From Syncephalastrum monosporum B8922 (lineage: Eukaryota; Mucoromycota; Mucoromycetes; Mucorales; Syncephalastraceae), in the NCBI GenBank assembly GCA_000697355.1, contig JNEN01000879.1, forward strand, positions 1 to 64,000: a DNA stretch of 64,000 bases, written 5' to 3'. The translations under genes and the position numbers were made by a program. Within the stretch, counting starts at the first letter, position 1; each line of letters starts with the position of its first letter. The notes beneath the pieces were generated by a model, which had not been told where the DNA came from, ran no database searches, and saw nothing but the letters and a program-made list of their open reading frames with translations. Shown here one piece after another: positions 33,974 to 44,311 of this stretch.

Positions 33974-36900
33974 ATGGATCAAGAAAAAGGAGAAAGGGAT
34001 GCTGTTACACGCAAAGACACGCGTCGCTCATCCACAGCAACCATCAATGAAGACAACCTGAGGACGCCGCTCTACAATAGCCTTAATCATCATCGTCAAC
34101 GGACCGCAACCACAGCCGCAACATCAGCAGCAACGCCCGAAGAAACCCAGGAACCTGCTGCAGCAGCGCCTAAATCAACATTTTTTCAAAAGCTGCGACA
34201 TACCCTGCAGCCTCCGCCTTTGCCACAATGCCGCAAAGCTGTGAAGATGGCTGTCGCTATGGTCATTGCTCTAGTCATGGTACTTGACAACCGTACGCGG
34301 GAAAGTCTGGGAAATGATGCAGCTCTCTTAGTGCCCATCATCATGACCTTATACTTTCCGTCTCGATCTGTCGGTAAGTTTTTTTATAATCCGCCACTTA
34401 TGTCGCCACCACGGTATGCACGAGTATCATGAGCACTGACATTTATCTTTTTTAGGCATTGTCCTCGAGGTAGGCTTAGGATGCAAAAAGAAATGCAAAA
34501 AGGAAGCGGCAGGAAAAACTTACGGAGAAATAATATTGTAGGACGTTATATTTGGGTCATTTGGCGCGTTGTTGGGAGCGGCCTGGAGCTTTCTTGGTAA
34601 GTATTTAAGCGGGCATTTTAACCTTCCTATTAAGGTCATTTTGATATTTTGTTTTGTTAATCACATTTTGCCCTTTTAATATTGTTCTTTTTACTTGCAC
34701 AGCAATCTTCCTGGCCGACCTAGCTCGAGATGACGATAATCCCTCCCCAGTACAAGCCAAATCCAGCGCTGTATATGCATTCTTTCTCTTTATCGGTAGT
34801 TTTACCCAGAGCTACACTCGCGCCAAACTGCCTCGCTGTACGTATCTGATATCAAGACTATGGAGAAGCTGACCTTTCTTTCACACTTAGCCATGTTTGC
34901 TTGTGTCAATGCCTCCATCCTTCTCGCTGTATGTGTCTAATATGTTCATCCAAAAAGCCATACTAATTTTATGCTACTAAAGTTTACCATGACCTACGGT
35001 TCTGCCGTAAAAGGCTTCGAGATAGCAACTTTTCTTATCGTATGTATCCGGCTAAGTCACATTCCGTTTATTTACACATATGAACGTATTTAGTGGAGCT
35101 TTCTCATTCCTATCGTGACCGCCGGTGGCATTGCTCTGGCCGTATCCGCATTGATATGGCCTGACAACAGTATAGGCAACTATATGGGCATACTGGGAAT
35201 GACGCTGGGTGGCTACAACCAATTCTTCAAGGAGCACACCGAAGCCATGCTCTCAACTTCCTCTGCTTCTCTCAAAACAACGCTGCCATCACTGCATGAA
35301 CGTCTACGAAGCACAGATATGCTCTTGGTTATGTGCAAGCGCGCTGTACGACGCGAGATTCTCTTTTCCCGTGTCAACGGTGAAGACATTAGCAAGCTCA
35401 CTCGTATCATGAAAGCACTGCGATCCCCGCTCCATGGCGTTGGCCTCAGCTGCATACTCAAAAGAGAACTCCTTACTAAAGGAACGGACATGCTCAGTGA
35501 CGGCGAGACATCGGAGTCGTTGCAGCAAGAACAAGCGGATCTGAATGAGGCGATCAAGGAAATCAACGCGCTTTACAAAGAAATTTCCAGCACCTGCCAG
35601 GCCGCCATGCTCGATTGTCTGGCGCGTCTCAAGCCTCTCAGTGGTAGCCCACCTCGTACAGCCATCAACAGTCTCTTGTGGCCTTTTCCGCGCTTGATCA
35701 AAACCTCATGGTTTAAGAAGAACAGTGACACTGTAAGCGAAAGCTCCCCCATGAGGGCAAGCGACCTCGAGGCCATGGTAGAGCAGCTCGACCGAAAGGC
35801 AGGTGAGAGCATAAGCCATCTTCTCCAAATACACCAGCTACGCAAAGCCGAGCTCGTCGGCCAGCATAAGCTCAAGAATGACAGCATCTACATCATGGGC
35901 CTTTACCGTCACAGCCTGCGTGAATATGCCCAGCGCGTGGCGAATCTGCTTCAATATGTAGAAGATCTCGAAAACACGCGCAAGTCTCGTCGAATCTGGT
36001 TCCCGCCGCTACACAAGTTATTCTGGGGCAAAGGCGACATTGTCGTCGATGTCAATGGTAGCAGTGACCCAGGCGAGTACGGCCAAGACAGCGAAGGCAC
36101 AACACAGCACGAACTCACGCTCATCCGCACCAACACGCGAACGGGACTTGACGAATACGAACACGACGAACGAGACTACAAGCGAGCATCTTCTGGAAAA
36201 TTGTATTATCGTGACCCTGATGTGGAGCCGCCGACCACCTTTCTTCAAAAGTTCTTTTGCGCGCTATATAATCTTGGCGGCTGGTTCTTCAAGGTGGATA
36301 CTGTCTTCGCTTTCAAGGCAGCCACAGGCTCGGTGTTGCTGGCGCTACCTGCGTACATTAAAACCAGTGCTGCTTGGTACATCGAGTGGCGTGGCCAATG
36401 GGCGTTGATCACCTTGATGCTATGGATGCTCCCCACAAGCGGCATGTTTTTCCATTCGTAAGTGTACACGCCGGAAAATGACTCTGTATTCATGTCGTCG
36501 ATTTTTTTTATTCATTGTTGTAGTACCCTTATGCGCGTCTTGGGCACTGTTTTTGGCGGCATCCTGGGTATTGTCACATGGGAAATGACGCGAGGAAATC
36601 CATACGGTATCTGCGCTGTCTGCTTTGTCGTTTACAGTCTGATATATCCAACATTTCTGAGCAAACCGCAGACAAGAGTGATGATCATTTTGACCGTGAT
36701 CACGCATGTTCTGGTGAGTGACAGAGACATATTGCATGTCACATCTAATACGTGTACCTAGGTGATTATATATGAATGGAACGGTACACACGGGATCACC
36801 GCTGACACTGACGCAGTATGGACCGTCGCTGGAAAGGCACGTCTTTAGAAGAAAGGCAGAGTAATGTGCACAGGAAAGCTAACATGGAGTACAGAGAATG

Positions 36901-37682
36901 CTTCTAGTCGTGATCGGTATCGGTGCAAGTGCAGTGATTGCCTTCTTTCCCCAGCCAGTGACCGGCCGCGTCGAACTGCGTCGGCGTCTCGCACACACCC
37001 TCCGCGATGTTGGCCGACTCTATGGCGTGCTGACTGCTCACTTTGTTACCCCCTCCTTATACAGCCAGCACGCGTCTGAAGAACAAATTAAGGCTTTCCG
37101 CAAGCTTGCTATGCAAGTACAAAGTCAAATCAGTGACGAGCGTACATTCTTGAAGCTGTCTGTCTTTGAGCCGAGTCTGCGCGGCAAGTTTCCGGCCGAC
37201 AAATACAAGATCCTCGTGGACAAGGTTGAGAGCATGGCGGACCTGCTCGTTTTGATGGTAACTTGACATGAATTTTCTTTGTGAGCGAACCTGACCCCAT
37301 TTTTTTTTGATAGGGTCAAGCATTGAACAGAATGGACCCGAATCAACGTCAGCGCATTGCGCAATTTTTGGCCCAAGAGCGCAAGGACTATATCTCGGCA
37401 GTAGCCACCACCCTCAAAGTCCTTGCCAGCACGCTTGCGTCCAAAATGTCAATGCCGCCATATATGATAACTCCCGGTGAGGCCCGAGGCCGTTTCTTCG
37501 AGACACTGGAAAGCAACGCCGACTTTAAGCCTGAAAACGTCAACAGTCCGACGATGATTGCTCTCTGTGCTTATCTTTCCGCGAGCTCAACATTCACGAT
37601 GGAGCTCCAGACGGTGCTGGAGACAATAGAGGATCTCGTCGGCGTCGAGGATCCTGAAATCTGGCTTCGGCTCCATGTATAG
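33974..37682 (+). CDS. BRE4 / DUF2421-type membrane protein, copy B of a tandem pair
   Basis: Tandem paralogue of the preceding gene, same orientation. Eleven exons: 33974-34373, 34456-34469, 34542-34596, 34703-34837, 34891-34928, 34983-35039, 35094-36457, 36524-36713, 36762-36836, 36895-37257 and 37314-37682 (1,019 aa). Exons 2, 3, 4, 5, 10 and 11 have the same lengths as their counterparts in copy A, including the 14-nt exon. Copy B has one extra intron (36714-36761) inside what is a single exon in copy A. Intron 36837-36894 has a GC donor (GAAAG/gcacgt) where copy A has GT. The protein keeps the same plan: RKAVKMAVAMVIALVMVLDN helices, SPLHGVGLSCILKRELL, STLMRVLGTVFGG and the helical tail. 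Function is known only at family level. Confidence 0.88.
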
Positions 37683-38021
37683 ATAGAGAAATGACTCTAT
37701 CATTTTTGTTTTATAGATAGATATCGATGTATACTATAACCACTCCCATTGTTGTACCATATTAGTCTTCACTGCATAACTATATTTTGACATATCTGGT
37801 CTTGGGATCGATGGATTCATGCGTGTGGATCAGTAGCGCTGATATGTGTCTCATAACCCCATGCTATGCAGTGGGTTTCAGGTTAGTATGATCCATGATT
37901 TACGATGGGATGTGATTGAATCGGCGCCCCAAACGTGAATAAATGGATTTGGGTTGGTTGTCCAGAGGACCAAACACTTTTGTTTGCTGCACGCCACATC
38001 CCGTTTTTATTGGTCCAAGCC
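37683..38021. other. Short spacer upstream of NF-YA
   Basis: About 340 bp, no gene seen; the 3' UTR of BRE4 copy B and the NF-YA promoter. Confidence 0.5.
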
Positions 38022-38871
38022 ATGACGGATTCGCATTCGCCCTCGAGCCACAATTCTTCCAACATACTGCATCCTCACGATGTTGCCAACTACGATGCCT
38101 ACGGTGTCGACATGCACGCACAGCAGCACAACCCAACCTCATCACCCTACAATTCCCGGCACCCTTTGTCGTATTCGGCTGCGCCCTACTCTATGGTAAA
38201 AGCTGATCCTTTCTTATCTTTATGCATGACGCTGACCCGTCTTAGTCTGTAATGTCACCGCCATCCGCCGGAGCAGCAGGAGTGTACCGGCCACCTGCAC
38301 CTCAGCCCGAAGAAGCCGCCGCCGCTCCAGCTACGGAAGAGCCCTTGTACGTCAATGCAAAGCAGTACCATCGCATTCTGAAGCGCCGCGCAGCTCGTGC
38401 ACGTCTCGAGGAAATCAGTCGCATATCCAAGGCCCGGAAGCCTTACTTGCACGAGAGCAGACACAGACATGCCATGCGGAGACCACGTGGTCCCGGTGGT
38501 CGTTTCCTAAGTACGTATGATTTCTGTTGTCAAGCTTATGCGCGCGCACGCGTGTGTCGGTATATTGACGATTTTTTTTTTTCATGTTTTCGTTTCCAGC
38601 CGCTCAGGAAGTTGCTCAGCTTGAAAAAGAAGGCAAGTTGCCTGGTCACAATCCCGAGGACGACAAAGGCCAGGACATGAAGCCAAGCGAGTCGAGCAGT
38701 CGCTCAAGTAAGCCGCATCAAGAGCCGCCAGACATCGCACCGGCTACGTCGTCGGCCATGGGTATGAGCGTTCCCCCACAACAATCACACCAGCAGCCGC
38801 CGCCGCCGCAGCACCCGGGACACATGGCCAACTGGCAAAACATGCCTCCTGGGTTCCAGTCCTACCAGTAG
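38022..38871 (+). CDS. HAP2: CCAAT-binding transcription factor subunit NF-YA / HAP2
   Basis: Sequence-specific subunit of the heterotrimeric CCAAT-binding complex with NF-YB and NF-YC. Three exons: 38022-38195, 38246-38510 and 38600-38871 (236 aa). The core has the NF-YB/YC contact helix [20 protein letters not shown] and the DNA-binding part [19 protein letters not shown] followed by GPGGRFL; the second splice falls directly after GRFL. Flanks are Ser/Asn/His-rich upstream and Gln/Pro-rich downstream ([14 protein letters not shown]), usual for activation regions. No HAP4-recruitment domain could be identified. The ATG chosen gives [11 protein letters not shown]; earlier in-frame sequence lacks an ATG. 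It converges on the U-box cyclophilin gene, with 150 bp between the stops. Confidence 0.95.
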
Positions 38872-39021
38872 ATAACATCTTTATTCTTGTATCATATATT
38901 GGGATTTCATCCACCCTTTTTGTCTGTATTAAAAAAAGAAGGAGAATATTGCTGCTGTAGCGCTCTATGGCGGGACCCCGTCTGTATTGATTGTATCTAC
39001 ACATGGTATTCGATTTATTCA

Positions 39022-40919
39022 TTAAAAGTTATCAAAATTACCATAAGATGAAGTCGCTTTTCTAACGGCGGCTGCTTTTGGCGGGGGCGGTGCAACGTCA
39101 TCCGCTTCAGAAGCATCCAAGGGCGACGCGCTTCGATTGCTACCCGGGCTGTTCTTACTGGCAGCTGCGGCCAAGTACTTGCCTACACCACCACCACCAC
39201 CACCATTACCACCACCACCAGCAGAAGCTGCTGGGCCCTTCTTCTTATTGACATTCGGCCCAAACCAGCCCATACTGTCCTTCTTCGCCCGGGCGCGTTC
39301 TCGCTCGGCCATCTCTGTCTCCTCGTTGGCTTGGTGTTCCAGCTTGCGTTTCAATCGGCTTTGGTATTGTTCAAACGGGTCGACAAACACAGACACCTCG
39401 CGAATCCGGATATCACGCTCGGGGTGGTCGCCCTCGTCGGTGGGTATGACTTCCATCTTGTTGAGAACTTCCAAGCCGCCGACCACGCGACCAAAGACGG
39501 TGTGCTTGCCGTCCAGATGCTGACACGGCCGATAGGTAATGAAGCTATACGCACATCATAATTAGAACACACTTTTTCTTGACGTAGGATAACAAGCAAG
39601 ACTTACAATTGGGATCCATTCGTGTTCTTGCCCTTGTTGGCCATACTCAAGATACCCCGATCGTCGTGCTTCAGGTTGGGTTTGATTTCATCCGGGAAGG
39701 GCTGTTTCCAGTACGACTCGCCCCCGGATCCAGTACCGGTCGGATCGCCGCCTTGGATCATGAAGTTTCTGATGCTGCGGTGGAAACGCACGCCCTCATA
39801 GTAGCCAGACTTGGCCAGCAAGATAAAGTTGTGGCAGGGACGCGGTGTGCGATCGCAGTGGAGCTCAATGTTGATATTACCGAGGTTGGTGACGATACGC
39901 GCATACGCCTTTTGTTTGATGTGCTTATACATAAACGAGTCTTCATCGATCAACGCAGCCTCATTGACGGTGACAGGTGCCATGACGGACGAGGTGAAGG
40001 AAGCAGCCGCGCGGCCGGTGGAGAAGTTCGCCGCATTGTAAGGCGTGGCGGCTTTCTTTGGCTGCTGGAAGTGCGGCGTGTTCAAGTCGCTCGGCGCTCG
40101 TTTTGCCACCTTTGCTTCGTCTGCATTGCTCTTTTCGTCACCGGAAGGTGAAGACGACTTCTCCTTCTCCTGCAATTTAGCCAATACACGACCCGTGCTG
40201 CCTCCGAGGCCGCTGACGTTGATGTTGTTGATCGGCTTTCGCTTCTCGCGTTCCTCGGCTGATGGTAACCAAAAAAGCAACCATGATTAGAATAAGGATC
40301 TGACTGGTATACCGCAGTGACAGTGAACAGTGAGCAGTGAGGAGGATTTGCACATACCTTCGTTGACCACTTTAAGATCATTCTTGAGGTAATGGAACTG
40401 TGACATGTTGCGCTTGTCGAGATTGTGTGGGTCTTGAATCATGATAATGTCCTTCTTTGTGAACGGCTCGTCGGTCAACAGATCTTTCATGTACTTGGCC
40501 TTGACGTTCAAGCGTTCGATTGTGTCGTAAGCAAAGACGTTGCCGGTGGTTTTGATGGCCGCGATCGCGGTATGATCAGAAAAGACCTTGAAGGTGACGG
40601 GGCAGTAATACTCGTCCTTGTCATTCTTGAAGAAGTTGAGCTTGATGAGTTGCTTGGTAGTCAGCTTCTCGCCCGTGACTGGATTGGTACCGTACTTTTT
40701 GATGTACGGAATGATATGGACAAGGTCGAAAATGACACCGTCTGGCGTGCACACCGGATGTTCGAAGGGTTGGAGTGACAGCGAGCAGCAGTAAAACGGG
40801 AGCCGCTTGAAGCCTTTCGATCCTGTCTTGCCTGTCGTACCTGCAGACGCCGAATGCTGGCCAACCTCACCACTCCATTCCGAGTGCGTAATGTACAATT
40901 TGTCGGTCCATTTACCCAT
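39022..40919 (-). CDS. PPIL2: U-box cyclophilin, PPIL2/CYP60-type peptidyl-prolyl isomerase and ubiquitin ligase
   Basis: Nuclear protein tied to the spliceosome in animals, combining a U-box E3 domain with a cyclophilin domain. Three exons on the minus strand: 40919-40358, 40258-39607 and 39544-39022 (578 aa). The N-terminus [15 protein letters not shown] and [18 protein letters not shown] begin a doubled U-box, with [11 protein letters not shown] as its second part. The cyclophilin starts about residue 310 ([17 protein letters not shown]) with [19 protein letters not shown] and [16 protein letters not shown]. The catalytic Arg of FHR is kept; the usual Trp of active cyclophilins is replaced by a Tyr-containing segment ([14 protein letters not shown]), as in this subfamily. 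The C-terminus has a Gly-rich linker and Pro-rich end. Length agrees with fungal orthologues. Confidence 0.95.
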
Positions 40920-41925
40920 CGTATCTAGACCAAGTGGATACAATAGAAAGCGTATAAAGCAGCAGCTCTAATAGGACTCCAAGTTTTATAAATGGGAATG
41001 AAAGCCTTCCCCAAGCTCCGCCGAGATTGTTTCACGCTTCGCATTTGACTTTCCAGGCAGCAATGAAGCTTTGTATCAAACTCAGTATTAAGAGTCAAAA
41101 GTGTCGATCAGACTTTGAGCCTTGAAGCAAGAAGCCTGAAAAGGTGCGCACAAGCAAACTGAGTATCCTTACGCTCAAAACGATGTTACCTGGTGCAATT
41201 GAAAGCTATTGGACGAACTCGAATTCGATTTAAGCTGACGTATGCAAAGCAATGGTATACAGAATACAGTATGAAATGCTTACTACGTGAAGCTAAGAGC
41301 CTTCTTGTAGCACTGTCTGTGCGCTCTTTACTATCTTTGTCTATTGATAGTAGAAATACTGTATACTGTATTCAGCACTGATTTACTCGAAGGAAAAAAA
41401 AGGTGTGGGGCAGGTGTACAAAGAACACACATGATCACAAGATACAATGAAGTATTGAAATCCTTTTTTGCTGGTCAGTAGCAGAACATTTCCTCCAGAT
41501 ACAGTGAGTGGAGCTGCATGGATGTCAGTCGATGGGTCAGAATTTGCCCATGTTAGAAACACGAATAAACTAGGCTATCGAAGATGAACCATCTCATATT
41601 ATACCCGCGTTTGTGGTGAGCAAGCTCTATTCATTCACCTCTTTCCTTTCTCTTCAAACACATGGGTATAGAGAGAAAAGCTAAATCACAAAGGAAAATA
41701 ACAAGAGAAATCATCAACGTCGATTAAAGGTTGCTTTCCTATTTATGAAAAGGCTTCGCCGGCGTCCCCCAGGGATTATAGTGTACAGTATAAAGTAACG
41801 AACGTACTGAAGTGTCACTACTATAGTGTGATGTCGCCAGTTGGAATACTGAACCCATACAACGCGTGTTACAGTGCCCGCACAAATATTGGCCCAGGAA
41901 AAATGATGTGGGCTGGCTTTTTGAA

Positions 41926-42024
41926 AGTGGACCAGAACGAGTATGGGCCGGTCTTCTTGCATGAGAGCCAATCAAAATCAATGTGTGGCCAGCAAAGCCG
42001 AATAGGACCGGCTTTGTGGAAATA
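41926..42024 (+). repeat. Inverted repeat arm, left
   Basis: Shares the blocks TGAAAGTGGACCAGA, GCCAATCAAAATCAA and GTGGCCAGCA, in the same order, with the reverse complement of the right arm near 42.7 kb. Identity is patchy, so the copies are old. Confidence 0.5.
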
Positions 42025-42639
42025 GCTGCGAACGCGAAATTGAGCCCATTTTAGGTTACTGTTTACTTCATTCTTTCCCCGCCCCCCACAAGCAACGCGA
42101 CGCCAAAAGGACCGGACAGAAGCGTTTCGATACTGTATCGGCTTATTAGCAAAATGACTTGATTTATCGCAGTACGCGTCGCACTTCCCGTTAGTCGGCG
42201 TGCGGGAAGCCTTGTTACAGTGTCTGTTCCGGCTCAAGACGCAAATGTGAGTACTTGGGTGTGGTCTCCGTCCATGGCGTTACTGCCTTAGCCAGGACGG
42301 TTGCGAAGAAGAGAAAGTCAGTCGATATTGACATCAAGGGAGCGAAGAAGGACACCACATCACTTGATGTTATTGGTTTTGTGGAGCATTTATCACTTGC
42401 ATTGGTGCACAAGGTCACAGCCAGTAAGGATCCTGTTTCCGTGAGGAACCACATCAGACTTGAGCGAGCGTATCGTAAGAGCATCTGAGAAAACCAGCCA
42501 GGGCATTGCAAAGCGTTCACAGATAATTTTTATACCTATTAGGAACGCTGCTTAGATTGTGAACGTGGTCTCTCCAACTGTTCTCTGTCACTTCACCAGG
42601 CACGCTTGCTCAAGATTGCGTTTGCAGCTCATTTTAACA

Positions 42640-42740
42640 AAACCGGCCCATATCCAGTTATGCTGGCCACGTTGATTTTGATTGGCCCGTTCTCAATCTC
42701 AGGGGCTCCGTTTCAGAATCTGGTCCACTTTCATTCTTCC
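42640..42740 (-). repeat. Inverted repeat arm, right
   Basis: Reverse-complement counterpart of the 41926-42024 arm, about 620 bp away. Together they could be terminal repeats of a decayed non-autonomous DNA element or a simple inverted duplication. No target-site duplication was recognised. Confidence 0.5.
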
Positions 42741-42895
42741 TGGACATAATCCTTTTCAGACACGTACACACCTTTCACTTCATCGTGTACAGTTTTCATT
42801 TCACCTACACGCGATGCGACTCGCTTCGCTTCGCAAATGAGCCCCTTCGCCTGCAACTACGGGTCATCACAATCTCCACTTAATCTTCGGTCGCC

Positions 42896-44098
42896 ATGGT
42901 CCGCTTCCACCGCTTGTGTTATATGTACAAGTTCCGCAATGCTTTGGACCGTGAGATGGACTTCCACGGAAAACCAGTGACGGGCGAGCACTGTAAACTC
43001 TTTCTATTTCTACAGAATAGAGAAGAGCCTGGTAAGCATCGTGGCCAGATATTGCCAGCCGTCGAATATAACGTGATTTTGTAGATCCCCAGGGACTCAT
43101 GAAGTCTATCAATTGGGATACCTATGACAAAGGTCCATGGTATATGCAGCGGGACAGCAGCGAGTGCTTGGCTGCCTTGCTCACACGGCTGAATGATGAA
43201 AACCAAGGAGTGAGTCGTTTATATCAAGTCTGATATAAAGTACTATTATAATACTAATAAAAATTATGGAAATGTAAGGATAGATAGCATATCAATTGTA
43301 TCTTTTCAAAAACACCAAACCTGCTGAATGGGAAAAAGGAAGGTATTTCTAAATGACTTAGAAGATACTTTCCACGCCTCTCTTGAGCGAAATTTCGTCA
43401 GCAGAACAAGCAGGTCCGTGAAAACCGAAAAGGAAGAGATTCTTCCTTCCGGGAGGTAAGAGTGTCAAATTTGAAGAGATACTATTGCTAATGACACTCT
43501 ATTAGGTTATTTGATGCTGCCACTTAAGGTAGAGGGGACCGGAAGCCTTGAAAATGCCCTCGAGCAATGCATGAAAGAGGCTACAGATCGAGAAGGAGAG
43601 ACTTGGGACGTGACCACCCAGATTACCGATATGCCTCAGGTGCTCCATTTACCTCTCGACCGCACCAGGTTCATCGATGAGAGGATGACTGTCAAGGTAA
43701 CTAGCAATAATCTTTGTATCATAAGATAATATTTGTAACTCCACTTCATTTTATCAGGTCCATGATAGATTTACATTCCAAGAAACACTGGATTTGACAA
43801 AACACACCAAGCCAGAAGCCATGGAAGATGCCATCTACACTCTGCACAGGTAACTGATTGATTTTACGATGTCGTACCTACTTTATCTCATTGACAATCG
43901 ATAGCGTCATAATACACAGAGGAGATGTTACTGGGCATATATAAATAATCCCTCTGCAGACGGACAGCGTTTGAGATCAACGACGAAGTGGTGAAATCAT
44001 GCCCTTTCCCTATCGTTGCTGAGACTGGCTATAGCGACGGCAGATCCCTGGCCTGGTCGCAGAACGAACCACAACGGATATCGCAAAACGAGAAATAG
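42896..44098 (+). pseudogene. USP7/UBP15-like ubiquitin-specific protease, decayed
   Basis: Remnant of a deubiquitinase catalytic domain. Segments readable in frame: 42896-43031, 43085-43209, 43506-43696, 43758-43849 and about 43970-44098. They align in order with USP7: SINWDTYDKGPWYMQRDSSE (counterpart of the GWET...QHDVQE block), LPLKVEGTGSLENAL, MPQVLHLPLDRTRF, VHDRFTFQETLDL and FEINDEVVKSC. The Cys-box region keeps only LCYM, without the following Asn and helix. The His-box stretch IIHRGDVTGH (43905-43938) runs into a TAA at 43942; the next part continues in two other frames. Splicing 43849 to 43961 would give an open frame but deletes the His box. Between 43210 and 43505 no homologous exon could be placed. 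Either way the enzyme would be inactive. Confidence 0.6.
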
Positions 44099-44311
44099 CA
44101 TAGTGTGTCGTTATTATTATTTAAATATACAATATCGAAATGGTAACATTGTTACTGATAAAAAGATAACGGAATATATAATGGCTTTATTGTATATGAT
44201 CTTAATTACAGCATGAACTTATGGGTATGTGCGGTTGTAGTAGGTAGAAAAGACACAGGGGGAATCATATACAGCTTTCGGACAACGTCCCGTATAGTAC
44301 TATGCATTCCA

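Larger units (their letters stand above)
40920..42895. other. Non-coding region with imperfect inverted repeats
   Basis: About 2 kb between the cyclophilin promoter and the USP7-like pseudogene. It contains two inverted, diverged copies of a roughly 100-bp sequence (separate entries). A 77-codon plus frame at 42255-42488 (KKRKSVDIDIKGAKKD, DVIGFVEHLSLAL) looks somewhat protein-like but matches nothing I know. Confidence 0.45.

Noticed and set aside
39609..40151. 180-codon plus-strand frame opposite the U-box cyclophilin
   Set aside because: Antisense shadow of the cyclophilin domain exon.
42255..42488. 77-codon frame between the inverted repeats as a transposase remnant
   Set aside because: No DDE motif, zinc finger or other transposase signature was visible, so I could not call it a transposase.
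43849..43961. Intact USP gene produced by splicing out the His-box region
   Set aside because: The frame would be open, but it removes the catalytic histidine and leaves the Cys box absent, so a functional protease call is not supported.
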